A stretch of DNA of 33,546 nt from Candidatus Kuenenia stuttgartensis (GTDB taxonomy: Bacteria > Planctomycetota > Planctomycetia > Planctomycetales > Planctomycetaceae), in NCBI GenBank assembly GCA_945861465.1, contig CAMAVB010000059.1, forward strand, positions 1 to 33,546, read 5' to 3'. The notes beneath the pieces were generated by a model. That model ran no database searches and had not been told where the DNA came from. It saw only the letters and a program-made list of their open reading frames with translations. How positions within the stretch are numbered: position 1 is the first letter of the stretch; each line of letters begins with the position of its first letter. The translations under genes were made by a program, and so were the position numbers. Below are positions 9,057 through 18,256 of the stretch, in pieces.

Positions 9057-9713
9057 GTGGCAACCGGATTGCCGGGACGACTAAATCGTGATCTTCGCCG
9101 ACAGGCACAGTGGTCCATCGTCGTCACGACCCTGGAGATACTTCATCTGGCATGGCCGGAGACGGTTGCCGACGATCGAGTGACGTTGAAAACTGATGAA
9201 GACAGAATCACCGATGTACTGCGATGGAAGATGGTCGAGGCAAAACGAAAACGGAAGGTGCCCTCAGAAATCCGTTTTGAACGCGAACCGCAGTCGGATC
9301 GCCCTGAAGATAACACGCCGCTCGGACTGATCGATATCAAGGTTGCTTACACATGGAATGAAGAAACCTATCTGACGATGGAGTGCAAACGAATCCGAAG
9401 CACTGACAACGATCTCGCACTGAAATATGTGCGGAACGGCATCAAGCGATTTGCATCCGGCAAGTACAGTGCCGGTCACTCCTTCGGAATCATGGTTGGC
9501 TATGTGATTTGCGGCAATCGCAGCCTGTGTATCGACCGAGTCCGCAAGGTGCTAGAAAAAGAACCCCGAACGGGAACCGGGTTTGACCCGGACTTTGGCT
9601 GGCAGACAGACCATTCCGCAGTGAACGGCCAGGAACTTCAAAAATCCCGGCACGCTCAAAGACAATTCGGAAAGAGCATCGAATTGCTTCATGCATTTCT
9701 GCAGCTTGAGTAG
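9057..9713 (+). CDS. Putative PD-(D/E)XK nuclease partner of the methyltransferase
   Basis: A 218-aa protein without a family I can name. It starts at GTG, with GAGGAG (9043-9048) inside the last codons of the methyltransferase gene, so the two are almost certainly co-translated. Residues D93 (GLIDIKV), E109 and K111 (LTMECKRI) have the spacing of a PD-(D/E)XK nuclease active site on adjacent beta strands. They are followed by a conserved-looking YVRNGIKRFASGKYSAGHSFGIMVGYV stretch (124-150). No membrane segment or signal peptide is present. The likely role is restriction or a related defence function with the upstream methyltransferase. Alternatively it could be an accessory specificity protein; the nuclease call is inference from a short motif. 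Confidence 0.7.
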   Translation: MATGLPGRLNRDLRRQAQWSIVVTTLEILHLAWPETVADDRVTLKTDEDRITDVLRWKMVEAKRKRKVPSEIRFEREPQSDRPEDNTPLGLIDIKVAYTWNEETYLTMECKRIRSTDNDLALKYVRNGIKRFASGKYSAGHSFGIMVGYVICGNRSLCIDRVRKVLEKEPRTGTGFDPDFGWQTDHSAVNGQELQKSRHAQRQFGKSIELLHAFLQLE

Positions 9714-9780
9714 TCGTTTGAGCGTGCTCATCTGCGATCTCCTGCGGTCAGCAGCTGGCATTAATTCGAGCAACGGGCAT

Positions 9781-10938
9781 TCAACGTTCCCGCAGTGCCG
9801 TGATGATGTTCAAACGTACGGCGCGGATGGCAGGCAGGATTCCGCCGAGCAGGCCCATGACGAGGGCAAGCATCACGCCTTGCGCGAGAACGCGCGGGCC
9901 GAAGCGGAATGAGAATGTGATTTCGCTGAACTGATTGGAAGTGCCCGTCGAGAGTCCATTGAATGGCAGAGTTGCCAGACATCCGATCAGACCGCCAAGA
10001 GAACACAGGACGACCGATTCGAAGAGAAATGACAACAGGATGCTGCCTTGGGGGAAGCCCAAAGCGCGCAGCGTTCCGATTTCGCGAGCACGACTTGCCA
10101 CGGCGGCGTACATCGTGTTGGCCGCCGCGAACATGGCTCCAAAAATCAGGAAGCCGGCAATGATATAACCGATGTACTGGACGGCATTGGCCTGGTTCAT
10201 CTGATCTTCAAAATACTTTGTTTCGCGGATGGCATTCAGTTGAAACCGTTTGTCATCTGCCAGGAGCGCCACCAGGGCATCCCGCTGTTCGGGCGATTCC
10301 GCGCGCAGACAAACGGCACTGACGGCGGCCGGCGTTTTTCGAGCGATCGTGAGGTCTCGCAGGTCCGTCCAGACCTCTGACTCTGCCGCACTTCCGGCGG
10401 CTTCGTAATAACCCACGACCTCAAAGTACTGGCGATTCACTTCAATTTTCTCGCCGATTGCCAGGTTTTCAAATCGGGCTGCCATACTTCGGCTGGTCAT
10501 GGCTTCGAATTTTCCGGGCTCAATGTCACGTCCCGCGACGATCCGGAAGCCGGGTCTCAAAGTGCGACCGACACTTTCCAGTCCGCGCACAATCAGATTG
10601 ACAGTACCGCCGTTGTTGCGACGCGGCTTTGTCAGAATTGTGACAAACTCCACGCTGCATTGAGGCTGCCCTTGTTCATCTTTTGCGATACCCGGCAGCG
10701 ACGCAACTTCGCGAGCCACTTTCTGTTCGATGCCGCTGCCGATCTCGTCGGTGGCACCTTTCCTCAGCACGATCAGGTCGAGTTCATGCCCGGTGACTTT
10801 CAATGCGTATTGCAGGCCGTCCGTCAGTCCAAAGCACAGGACGGAGGCCCAGACAACCAGCCCTGTACTGACCACGGTCAGCAGCGTTGTCATCCAGCGC
10901 ACGCGGAGATTGCGAAGATTGTATTTGGCAGGAATCAT
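9781..10938 (-). CDS. ABC transporter permease, FtsX/MacB type (second permease)
   Basis: A 385-aa inner-membrane permease. One helix near the N terminus (about 15-37) precedes a large periplasmic domain (MacB_PCD-like, about 40-250). Then come three helices of the FtsX domain, including the signature ASRAREIGTLRALGFPQGSILLSFLFES. It is the last gene of a four-gene minus-strand operon, 27 bp after the other permease. Two different permeases of the same length imply a heterodimeric MacB-like exporter working with the ATPase and adaptor upstream. Substrates of such systems include lipoproteins, peptides and antibiotics; none is indicated here. Confidence 0.88.
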   Translation of the reverse strand: MIPAKYNLRNLRVRWMTTLLTVVSTGLVVWASVLCFGLTDGLQYALKVTGHELDLIVLRKGATDEIGSGIEQKVAREVASLPGIAKDEQGQPQCSVEFVTILTKPRRNNGGTVNLIVRGLESVGRTLRPGFRIVAGRDIEPGKFEAMTSRSMAARFENLAIGEKIEVNRQYFEVVGYYEAAGSAAESEVWTDLRDLTIARKTPAAVSAVCLRAESPEQRDALVALLADDKRFQLNAIRETKYFEDQMNQANAVQYIGYIIAGFLIFGAMFAAANTMYAAVASRAREIGTLRALGFPQGSILLSFLFESVVLCSLGGLIGCLATLPFNGLSTGTSNQFSEITFSFRFGPRVLAQGVMLALVMGLLGGILPAIRAVRLNIITALRER

Positions 10939-10965
10939 GACTCAGTGACTTCACTCAGAGGAATA

Positions 10966-12123
10966 TCAGGCAATGCGTCGAAGACCATCAATGACGGACA
11001 TCTGAGCGGCTCGAATCGCCGGCACAATGCCGCTGATGAGTCCCAGAACTGCGGCAGCGATCAGGCCATAGCCGATCCACGGGCCCAGCATTTCCATGAC
11101 TGTAAACGGGAAGAACTGCGGCATCAGACGGTTCATGCCCTGCAGAAACAGACATCCCATCCCGACACCGAGAAATCCTCCCAGCATCGCGATGGTGCAG
11201 GCTTCTCCGAGGACCATAAAGAGTACTCTCGATCGTGGAAAGCCGATCGCCTTGAGCACCGCAATCTCTGTCACGCGTTCCCGCATCGCCATTGCCATGG
11301 AGTTTGCAGTCACCAGCGAAAGTGAAAAGACAACTGCCAGTCCGATGTTGCGAATCAGCACCTGCACATTGCCCAGCATATCCACGAACATCTGAAAAAA
11401 GGCGGCCTCCGTCTGACTTCGAGTCGGCGTGTCAGAACTGCCATACTTGTCGTCGATGGATTTGATGACGGTGGGAATGGAGTCTGGACTGGAGATACGG
11501 GCGAAGATCGTTCCGGAGTTGTCGATGTTCGCGTAGTCCTGCTGTCTCAATCCCTCGTTCAGATAATCCCAGTGGAAGTAGAGCGAATCTGTGTTTTTCG
11601 GTGAATCAAAGATCCCGCTGATCTCAAGGTCCAGGTCAAACGGATAGATCGCGCCCTTCAATGGGACTCGATCGCCGACTTTCCAGCCACGCCGTTCGGC
11701 AATACGTCGATCCAGCACGCATCCCTGTCGATTCGTTTTGAACGCCTCAAGCTGCTCCGGCGGGATCGTGTACTCTGGCCACACATCAAATACAGATTCC
11801 GGATCTGTGGCAAACTGAGCGAACGGCATTTGTTCATCCTGATAGGAACCTCCGAACCATGCGAATGGGACAGCTGCCGCAACGAATTTTGTCGATCGAA
11901 CTTCATCGACACACGATATCGGAAGTCGCCCGCTGAATCCCTGAATGTTCATGACGACAATTCTGTTTGCCTGGGCCGCACTGTTTTTCCTAGTTTCCTG
12001 AGATTCCAGAAAACCATACAGCACCGTCATCAGCGCCAGGCTGAAACCAACAGACATGATCGTCAGGAGGCTGCGAATCGGATTTCGGCGGATGTTTCGC
12101 CAGATGTATTTGAATGTCTTCAC
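10966..12123 (-). CDS. ABC transporter permease, FtsX/MacB type (first permease)
   Basis: A 385-aa permease with the same architecture as its downstream neighbour: an N-terminal helix following RNIRRNPIRSLLTI, a periplasmic domain, and a C-terminal FtsX domain with RERVTEIAVLKAIGFPRSRV and IRAAQMSVIDGLR. The start codon is GTG and its first four bases (12120-12123) overlap the stop of the ATPase gene (GTGA), so translation is coupled. It probably pairs with the second permease as the membrane part of an efflux or lipoprotein-export complex. Confidence 0.88.
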   Translation of the reverse strand: MKTFKYIWRNIRRNPIRSLLTIMSVGFSLALMTVLYGFLESQETRKNSAAQANRIVVMNIQGFSGRLPISCVDEVRSTKFVAAAVPFAWFGGSYQDEQMPFAQFATDPESVFDVWPEYTIPPEQLEAFKTNRQGCVLDRRIAERRGWKVGDRVPLKGAIYPFDLDLEISGIFDSPKNTDSLYFHWDYLNEGLRQQDYANIDNSGTIFARISSPDSIPTVIKSIDDKYGSSDTPTRSQTEAAFFQMFVDMLGNVQVLIRNIGLAVVFSLSLVTANSMAMAMRERVTEIAVLKAIGFPRSRVLFMVLGEACTIAMLGGFLGVGMGCLFLQGMNRLMPQFFPFTVMEMLGPWIGYGLIAAAVLGLISGIVPAIRAAQMSVIDGLRRIA

Positions 12124-12854
12124 TGCACAGTTGCCCTTGTTCGGTTGTCGGTGACTTCGGAAACCAGCAGACCCTTTTCCAGATGCAGAATACGCCTTGC
12201 CCGATCCGCTGCGTTCGGATCATGCGTGACCATGACGATCGTCTTGCGAAACTCCTTCTCCGTATTGAGTCGGTGCATCAAGTCCAGAATTTCGGCCGCA
12301 GACTTTGCGTCCAGGTCGCCGGTAGGTTCGTCGGCGACAAGCAGTGTCGGGTCTGTCACGATCGCCCGGGCAATCGCGACGCGTTGTTCCTGACCTCCCG
12401 ACAGTTGCCGCGGATAGTGATCCATCCGGTCCTGCAGCCCGACCACTTCCAGTGCAGCCTTGACGTGGTCATCGCGGTCACGTCGAGACAACGACGTCAG
12501 CGTCAGCGGCAGTTCGACATTTTCATACGCGGTCAGCACCGGGATCAGATTGTACATCTGAAAAATGAAGCCCACGTGCCGCGAACGCCATTTGGACAAC
12601 TCGCCTTCAGAAGATTGGCCAAGGTTCTGACCGCAGACGATTACGTCACCCGAAGTCGGTCGATCCAGCCCCGCAATCAGATTCAGCAGGGTCGTCTTGC
12701 CGGAGCCCGAAGGCCCCATCAGCGCCAAATAGTCTCCTGTTGACAATTCCAGATTGATTCCGCTCAGGACGGGAATCGTGAGCTGATCACGGTGGAATTC
12801 CTTGCACACATCTCGCACGACGACGACGGTTTCATCCGCATTCAGGTTGGACAC
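12120..12854 (-). CDS. ABC transporter ATP-binding protein (MacB/LolD-like)
   Basis: A 244-aa ATPase that powers the two FtsX-type permeases downstream. The Walker A motif GPSGSGKTT (47-55), the ABC signature LSGGQEQRVAIARA, Walker B LLVADEPTGDLD and the switch histidine in MVTHDP are all intact. The VLSGINLELSTGDYLALMG start and LRD-type spacing are typical of the LolD/MacB ATPase group. Translation starts at GTG with GGGAG about 8 nt upstream. The adaptor gene lies 287 bp upstream on the same strand, and a heptad-repeat array sits in between. Confidence 0.92.
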   Translation of the reverse strand: MSNLNADETVVVVRDVCKEFHRDQLTIPVLSGINLELSTGDYLALMGPSGSGKTTLLNLIAGLDRPTSGDVIVCGQNLGQSSEGELSKWRSRHVGFIFQMYNLIPVLTAYENVELPLTLTSLSRRDRDDHVKAALEVVGLQDRMDHYPRQLSGGQEQRVAIARAIVTDPTLLVADEPTGDLDAKSAAEILDLMHRLNTEKEFRKTIVMVTHDPNAADRARRILHLEKGLLVSEVTDNRTRATVQ

Positions 12855-12944
12855 TCAATAGCTCCCGTGTTGACAATTCTTCAGTGTGTATCACACGCCG
12901 GATGTTTGAAGCAGGGTGTATGCAGCGTCAGCGGAACACACCTG

Positions 12945-13130
<186 letters not shown>

Positions 13131-13141
13131 ATCGATGCCCG

Positions 13142-14434
13142 CTACTGGGCCGTCTTCACCAGCATCCCTTCTTTGAATTCTTTCGGAGGACTGACAACGA
13201 CTTTCTCACCGCCGCCCAGCCCCTTCAGGATTTCGGTGCGATCTTCCTTTTCTTCACCAACCTCCACAATCACCTCCTTAAGTCGATCGTCGCTGGAGAC
13301 GATCCAGACAAATCTCTTGCCGCCCTCATCGTACAGGGCGTCATTCGGGCAGAAGATTCGCGGCTTCTCGTTTTGGTTCTGCTCGTCGGTCGCTGACCCC
13401 AGAAAGTAAACAGTACTGCTCATGTCCGGAAACAGACGATCGTCCGCGTCCAGAATCTCAACGAGCACCTTGACCGTTGCCCGAGCCCGGTCACCCATCG
13501 GAATGATCTTGCGAACTTTGCCCTGGTATCGGCGATCAGGCACTGCATCAACGGCCACTTCAGACTGCTGTCCGGCAGTGACGCGACTGATAAAATCTTC
13601 CTTGACATCACAATCCACTTCCAGATGATCGAGGTCCGCAATGGTGACGACAGAACCACGTCCCGAAGCTTCTCCCATTCCGCCTGGCATGATCGATTCA
13701 CCCAATTCCGCATCTTTCGAAATCACAGTCCCCGCAAACGGAGCACGTACAAACATATTTTCCACAAGCTGCTCCGCCTCCTTAACGCGGGCCTCGGCCA
13801 GCTCAAGAGCCGCTTCCAGGGAAGTCTTGCGAGCCACGGCGGCTTGATGCTGAAACTCGTCTGCCTCAAATTCGGCAGCGGAGATCGTTTTTGCGGCGAA
13901 AGATCTTTGCGACCGTTCGAGTATTTTCTGAGTCCGCCGAATTTCCACATCCTGCTCCAGCAACTCACTGCGGGATCGAGCGGCCGTGGCTTTGACTGCA
14001 GCCAGGGATGCATCCAGATCTGCGTGTTCCAGCATCGCCAGAACATCTTGAGCTTTGACCTTGCTGCCTTCTTCGACATTGACCTGCTCAATCCGCCCCG
14101 TAGCCCGCGCGCCAATCCGAGCCTGTTGCCGCGATTTGACATAACCAGTGGCGACGACAGTGGCGTCTGCCGAGCGTCCTGTTTCGACACTGACAATCGA
14201 AACTCGTACCTCAGGCTTTGGTCGGACGGACTCCAGCATGCGGTCCATGTTCGGAAGCCAGCCGTTGGTTTGAGCAAGGAACGCTCCACCTGCCAACAGG
14301 ACGGCCACCAGAATCACAAAAAACAGGAATCGAAGCAATCGTCCAAAAAACGACCGACGAGGCACCGCATCACCTCGCGGAATTCGGAGTCTTGTCAGCG
14401 CATCAGACGAAGCATTTTGGCTGGCGACCGTCAT
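13142..14434 (-). CDS. HlyD/MacA-type efflux periplasmic adaptor
   Basis: A 430-aa membrane-fusion protein linking the inner-membrane transporter to the outer envelope. A basic N-terminal stretch precedes a single membrane helix (about 32-52). Next come a barrel-sandwich (lipoyl-like) half with VVATGYVKSRQQARIGARATGRI, a coiled-coil hairpin (about 145-215), then the returning lipoyl half (VRAPFAGTVISKDAELGE) and a beta-barrel domain. It is the first gene of the minus-strand efflux operon with the ATPase and two permeases. A heptad-repeat array lies between it and the ATPase gene, so downstream expression may be lowered or separately driven. Confidence 0.9.
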   Translation of the reverse strand: MTVASQNASSDALTRLRIPRGDAVPRRSFFGRLLRFLFFVILVAVLLAGGAFLAQTNGWLPNMDRMLESVRPKPEVRVSIVSVETGRSADATVVATGYVKSRQQARIGARATGRIEQVNVEEGSKVKAQDVLAMLEHADLDASLAAVKATAARSRSELLEQDVEIRRTQKILERSQRSFAAKTISAAEFEADEFQHQAAVARKTSLEAALELAEARVKEAEQLVENMFVRAPFAGTVISKDAELGESIMPGGMGEASGRGSVVTIADLDHLEVDCDVKEDFISRVTAGQQSEVAVDAVPDRRYQGKVRKIIPMGDRARATVKVLVEILDADDRLFPDMSSTVYFLGSATDEQNQNEKPRIFCPNDALYDEGGKRFVWIVSSDDRLKEVIVEVGEEKEDRTEILKGLGGGEKVVVSPPKEFKEGMLVKTAQ

Positions 14435-14905
14435 AAATCTCTACAAACTATCCAAGGAACCAATTGGGATCCGACATATCCTAGCGTCGAACATGCCTCC
14501 GGCAATCCGATCGACCTCCAGGAAATCGGCTGTTTTTCCATGATCGAAAAAAAAATCCGGATTGGTCCGGCCCGCCACCAAATCAAATCTTGACACAGCA
14601 TTGGCGGCGTGTCGCCACGATTTGTCGGATTTATATTGCGGAGTCCGAAGAACCACTGCGTCTCGAAATCGCTCCAAACGTGGGCAAACAGGACGAACGG
14701 CTTGTCAGTGAACTGGGGTGGCGATATGATCCCCGTTTCGATTTTCCCGGCTTTTTGTGCGCGCCCAGTCTAATGTCTCAATTCTCGCGCGCTGGCGAAT
14801 TGCGTAAGTCCATGTATGGCATGGACTTATGTTCTTTTCCGCATGGCAATTGCCGGATTCAATGTCAGTCTTTCCGCCCACTTTCCCGAAGAGTATTCGT
14901 TCGTC
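14435..14905. other. Divergent intergenic region upstream of ffh
   Basis: About 470 bp between the divergent adaptor and ffh genes, so promoters for both should lie here. A TTGACA hexamer occurs at 14590-14595, but no well-spaced -10 box follows. The one clear structure is the perfect hairpin at 14805-14829. Frames crossing the region are antisense or accidental. Confidence 0.5.
14805..14829. promoter_or_regulatory. Perfect 10-bp inverted repeat upstream of ffh
   Basis: TAAGTCCATG, a 5-nt spacer TATGG, then CATGGACTTA: a perfect 10-bp inverted repeat about 77 bp before the ffh start. It has no T-run, so it is not a canonical terminator. It could be a repressor operator or an mRNA leader hairpin. 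No other copy was noticed in the window. Confidence 0.5.
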
Positions 14906-16390
14906 GTGTTTGAAACCATTTCACAAAGTCTGGGTAAAGCCTTCTCGGCTTTCCGGGGAACCGGAAAGATTACCGAAGGCAACATCCGCGACGGCATGCA
15001 GCAGGTTCGCAAGGCGCTGCTGGAGGCCGACGTTGCATACGATGTCGTGACAGACTTTGTAAAGAACGTGACTGAACTGGCGATTGGCGAAAAGGTTCTG
15101 AAATCACTGCGCCCCGAAGAACAGATCGTCGGGATCGTGCATCAGCAGTTGATCGATCTGATGGGGCCGGTTGATCATTCGCTGGCCTTAAAGCGTGACG
15201 GCGTCAGCATAATTATGATGTGTGGTCTGCAGGGGTCTGGCAAGACGACAACCTGCGGCAAGCTGGCCCGCCGTTTGAAGGAAGCCGGTCATTCTCCGTT
15301 TCTCGTTGCGGCTGACTTGCAGCGTCCGGCGGCGATTGAGCAGCTGAAGGTCATCGGGAGCCAGGTGGGTTGTCCGGTATACGCCGAAGACCCTAAGACC
15401 AGCAATCCTGTCCAGGTCTGTCGCAACGGGGTCAAAGAAGCGAAGCGCGTCGGCGCGAAAGTTGTAATCCTCGACACTGCCGGTCGATTGCACGTCGATG
15501 CGGCGTTGATGAAAGAGCTGCAACAGATCGACAGCAGCGTCGCGCCGGACCAGGCATTACTGGTCTGTGATGCGATGACCGGTCAGGACGCCGTCAACAG
15601 TGCGAAGGCCTTTAACGAAGCGTTGGAACTGGACGGGGTCATCCTCACCAAGCTGGACGGTGACACGCGCGGCGGGGCCGCATTAAGTGTTAAAGCTGTC
15701 ACTGGGGTACCGATCAAATTCATCGGGGTCGGCGAACAGCTCGACCGACTGGAAGAATTCCATCCTGACCGGATGGCCGGAAGAATTCTGGGCATGGGCG
15801 ACATTGTGTCGCTGTTCGAAAAAGCTCAGAAGGAATTCGATGAAGAGGACATGCTGCGTCAGCAGGAGAAGATGCAGCAGGGTAAGTTTACCCTGGATGA
15901 CTTTCGCACGCAGATGCGACAGATCAAAAAGCTGGGTTCTATGCGGGATATCATGAAAATGATTCCAGGCATGGGGGCTGTCGTTGATCAATTGGGTGAG
16001 ATGAACCCTGAAGACGATATGCGGCGGATTGAGGGGATCATCAATTCGATGACGCTCAAAGAACGTCAAAACCCGGACACGATCGATCGTAGTCGTCGTC
16101 ATCGAATTGCGAAGGGCAGCGGAGTTCAGGCTGCGGATGTGAACAAGCTGCTCAAAGACTTTTCCGTGATGGGAAAGATGATGCAGGGGATGTCGAACAT
16201 GGGGATGCGTGACCGGATGAAGACCGTAAAGGGTCTGGCAGACGGTGGTTTCATGAATCCGGGTGCGGAGTTGATCGAAAAAAAGATGAGAAGCCAGCGT
16301 GGGCCGCTCGACAAAGATGAGGCTCGCGACAAGAAGAAGAAGCAAAAGAAAGAAGCACAAAAGGCGAAGAAGCGAAATCGTAAGCGATAA
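14906..16390 (+). CDS. ffh: Signal recognition particle protein Ffh
   Basis: The GTPase of the bacterial signal recognition particle, which binds signal sequences and SRP RNA and delivers ribosomes to FtsY at the membrane. The GTG start at 14906 gives the family's usual beginning ([20 protein letters not shown]); the open frame extends 30 codons further upstream without family similarity. The N domain is followed by the G domain with [10 protein letters not shown] (107-116), DTAGRLH (190-196) and [11 protein letters not shown] (248-258). The methionine-rich M domain contains [14 protein letters not shown], and a very basic lysine tail ends the protein. At 494 aa it is somewhat longer than average because of that tail. 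It precedes rpsP on the same strand. Confidence 0.95.
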   Translation: MFETISQSLGKAFSAFRGTGKITEGNIRDGMQQVRKALLEADVAYDVVTDFVKNVTELAIGEKVLKSLRPEEQIVGIVHQQLIDLMGPVDHSLALKRDGVSIIMMCGLQGSGKTTTCGKLARRLKEAGHSPFLVAADLQRPAAIEQLKVIGSQVGCPVYAEDPKTSNPVQVCRNGVKEAKRVGAKVVILDTAGRLHVDAALMKELQQIDSSVAPDQALLVCDAMTGQDAVNSAKAFNEALELDGVILTKLDGDTRGGAALSVKAVTGVPIKFIGVGEQLDRLEEFHPDRMAGRILGMGDIVSLFEKAQKEFDEEDMLRQQEKMQQGKFTLDDFRTQMRQIKKLGSMRDIMKMIPGMGAVVDQLGEMNPEDDMRRIEGIINSMTLKERQNPDTIDRSRRHRIAKGSGVQAADVNKLLKDFSVMGKMMQGMSNMGMRDRMKTVKGLADGGFMNPGAELIEKKMRSQRGPLDKDEARDKKKKQKKEAQKAKKRNRKR

Positions 16391-16416
16391 GGCGTTTAGA
16401 TAATTGAGCGGAAAGT

Positions 16417-16474
16417 CGCTAGCCACCGGTAACTGTTGCAGAACAGAACAGAACAGAAGAACCGGCGGCTAGCG
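16417..16474. repeat. CGCTAGCCACCGGT inverted-repeat element, copy 1
   Basis: Arms CGCTAGCCACCGGT and ACCGGCGGCTAGCG flank AACTGTT and a 5-bp microsatellite (CAGAA units, about 16439-16459). A second copy at 30094-30147 has the same arms and AACTGTT but an unrelated A-rich core, so the family has variable cores. Confidence 0.75.
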
Positions 16475-16498
16475 TCTGATGGCACTTGGTTTAGAAAA

Positions 16499-16575
16499 GT
16501 AGCAGGCACTTTCCAAGTGCCGCAGCCGTTGGAATCGCTGGAAATAGCGGACGGCACACGGCGTGGGCCTGCTAC
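16499..16575. repeat. GTAGCAGGC palindromic element
   Basis: GTAGCAGGC at 16499-16507 pairs with GCCTGCTAC at 16567-16575, enclosing smaller hairpins (GGCACTTTCCAAGTGCC). It lies between ffh and rpsP and resembles the other REP-like elements in the window. It may attenuate read-through from ffh into the ribosomal operon. Confidence 0.55.
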
Positions 16576-16661
16576 ATTGAAGGTAAAGCAAGTACCATTA
16601 GGCTAGTGCCGAGCCGCTCACGAAAAAATGGTCATTTATTTTTGTCAGTTCAGGAGTACCA

Positions 16662-17018
16662 ATGGCAGTTCGAATTCGAATGAAAAAGATGGGACGGAAG
16701 CACCGCGCGTTCTTCCGGATTTGCGTGATGGACTCGCGCGTCCAGCGTGACGGCAAGGCAATTGAAGAAGTCGGATTTTACGATCCGATGGTTCAGGACA
16801 AAGCCGCGCGCGTTAAGTTGAACATGGAACGCGTCGATTACTGGATGTCGGTGGGTGCTCAGCCGAGCGAAAAGGTGAACGCTCTTATCCGCAAGGTAAA
16901 GATGAATAAGTTCGGCAAAGCCCAGGCACCTCCTCCGCAACTCGCCCCAAAGGTCAAGGAAGTGGCCCCTGTGGCAGAAGCTTCAGCCGAACCTGTGGAA
17001 GCTGCTGCTGCGGAATAG
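16662..17018 (+). CDS. rpsP: 30S ribosomal protein S16
   Basis: Small-subunit ribosomal protein S16, needed for 30S assembly. It starts with the family's MAVRIRMKKMGRKHRAFFRI and contains the YDPMVQDKAARVKLN and YWMSVGAQPSEKV segments. The first 85 residues match the usual S16 length, followed by an Ala/Pro/Glu-rich tail of about 30 residues as in many S16 proteins. AGGAG lies 8 nt before the ATG. The trmD gene follows after 4 nt; rimM, often found between them, is absent. Confidence 0.96.
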   Translation: MAVRIRMKKMGRKHRAFFRICVMDSRVQRDGKAIEEVGFYDPMVQDKAARVKLNMERVDYWMSVGAQPSEKVNALIRKVKMNKFGKAQAPPPQLAPKVKEVAPVAEASAEPVEAAAAE

Positions 17019-17022
17019 TGTC

Positions 17023-17733
17023 ATGCGGTTTGATATCCTGACCCTGTTTCCGGAGATGTTCGAAAGCTATCTCGGACAGGGGCACCTGAAACTCGCGATT
17101 GAGCGCGGGCTGGTGGATATCCGGCGGCATAATTTCCGGGAGTTTGCTCCTGGAGTTCGAAGGCAGGTGGACGACAAGCCGTTTGGTGGTGGTCCGGGGA
17201 TGTTGCTGATGTGTCAGCCGGTGTTCGACTGTGTCGAAGCTGTGCAGGCACAGGGAAATGCTCCCGGTCGTTTACTGATGATGACCCCTCAGGGTCGAAA
17301 AATGGATCAGAGACTGGTTGAGGAACTCTCTCAGGAGTCTCGACTGCTGTTACTCTGTGGGCGATACGAAGGTTTTGACGACCGGATACGCCAGGGGTTG
17401 CAGCCAACTGAGATTTCGGTGGGAGACTTTATCTGCAATGGTGGAGAAGTGCCCGCCATGCTGATTATCGACACCGTGATCCGGCTTATTCCCGGTGTGC
17501 TGGGTGACGAAACCAGCAGTCGATACGATTCGTTCAGTCAGTCAGGATTACTGGAACATCCGCAGTTCACGAGGCCTCGTGAGTTTCGCGGCATGACAGT
17601 ACCGGATGTGCTGATCAGTGGTGATCATAAGAAAATATCCGAATGGCAGCAGGATCAGAGCATGCAGAGAACAGCGGAACGCCGCCGGGATCTGCTGCAA
17701 CGCTCCGATGCGGCTGCAATTCAGATTGAATAG
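17023..17733 (+). CDS. trmD: tRNA (guanine37-N1)-methyltransferase
   Basis: SAM-dependent enzyme that methylates G37 next to the anticodon of several tRNAs and so prevents +1 frameshifting. It is a 236-aa knotted SPOUT-class protein with the hallmark segments FGGGPGMLLMCQPV, LLCGRYEGFDDRI and EISVGDFICNGGE followed by PGVLG. The start MRFDILTLFPEMF is canonical and lies 4 nt after the rpsP stop, so the two are translationally coupled. rplS follows after 34 nt. Confidence 0.96.
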   Translation: MRFDILTLFPEMFESYLGQGHLKLAIERGLVDIRRHNFREFAPGVRRQVDDKPFGGGPGMLLMCQPVFDCVEAVQAQGNAPGRLLMMTPQGRKMDQRLVEELSQESRLLLLCGRYEGFDDRIRQGLQPTEISVGDFICNGGEVPAMLIIDTVIRLIPGVLGDETSSRYDSFSQSGLLEHPQFTRPREFRGMTVPDVLISGDHKKISEWQQDQSMQRTAERRRDLLQRSDAAAIQIE

Positions 17734-17767
17734 TTCTGAAGTGTGTTGAGAAAAAGGAACCCAATTC

Positions 17768-18154
17768 ATGCGTAACAAACTTTTAGATATTGTCGAAAAA
17801 TCCAGCCTGCGCGAGCAACAGCTGCAGTTTGCGGTCGGCGATACCGTTGATGTCCATACTCGAATTCTGGAAGGCACGAAGGAACGCATCCAGATTTTCA
17901 GCGGTGTTGTCATCGCTCGCAACGGCTCAGGAACACGTGAATTGTTCACGGTCCGACGCATTGTGCAGGGTGAAGGGGTGGAACGTAAGTTCCCTGTCAA
18001 CTCCCCAAAGATTTCACATATCGAAATCAAACGCCACGCCCGCGTTCGCCGCGCGAAACTGTTCTATCTGCGTGAACGCACAGGCAAAGCGGCTCGCCTG
18101 AAAGAACGCAAGGCAAAGCCGTGGGAAGTCCAGGTCAGCGATGCAGGTAAATGA
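17768..18154 (+). CDS. rplS: 50S ribosomal protein L19
   Basis: Large-subunit protein L19 at the 30S-50S interface. The 128-aa sequence shows GDTVDVHTRILEGTKERIQIFSGVVIARNG, the REL-FTVRRIVQGEGVERKFPVNSP run and the basic RRAKLFYLRERTGKAARLKE end. An AAAAAGGA sequence precedes the ATG by about 10 nt. It closes the rpsP-trmD-rplS operon and is followed by a strong intrinsic terminator. Confidence 0.96.
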   Translation: MRNKLLDIVEKSSLREQQLQFAVGDTVDVHTRILEGTKERIQIFSGVVIARNGSGTRELFTVRRIVQGEGVERKFPVNSPKISHIEIKRHARVRRAKLFYLRERTGKAARLKERKAKPWEVQVSDAGK

Positions 18155-18215
18155 GTCCTGAGGCCAGACCGCTTCAGAGCTTATCAGCCTGACCCCGCTT
18201 CTTGATCTACGAATG

Positions 18216-18256
18216 GCGACAGCCTGAACTTCGGGTTCCTCCGGCTGTCGCTTTTT
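18216..18256 (+). terminator. Rho-independent terminator after rplS
   Basis: A perfect 9-bp stem, GCGACAGCC (18216-18224) with GGCTGTCGC (18243-18251), is followed directly by TTTTT (18252-18256). It lies 62 bp after the rplS stop codon and ends the ribosomal operon on the plus strand. Confidence 0.8.

Noticed and set aside
10660-11325. 221-aa plus-strand open frame
   Set aside because: Antisense across two ABC permease genes; no ribosome-binding site or family features.
13625-14593. 322-aa open frame on the plus strand
   Set aside because: Fully antisense to the well-supported efflux adaptor over most of its length and without any recognisable motif; a shadow of codon bias.
14590-14640. 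TTGACA with TATATT as a promoter for ffh
   Set aside because: The two boxes are about 36 bp apart, far from the 16-18 bp spacing required.
15683-16426. 247-aa minus-strand open frame
   Set aside because: Antisense to ffh, His/Leu-rich composition typical of a reverse reading of a conserved gene.
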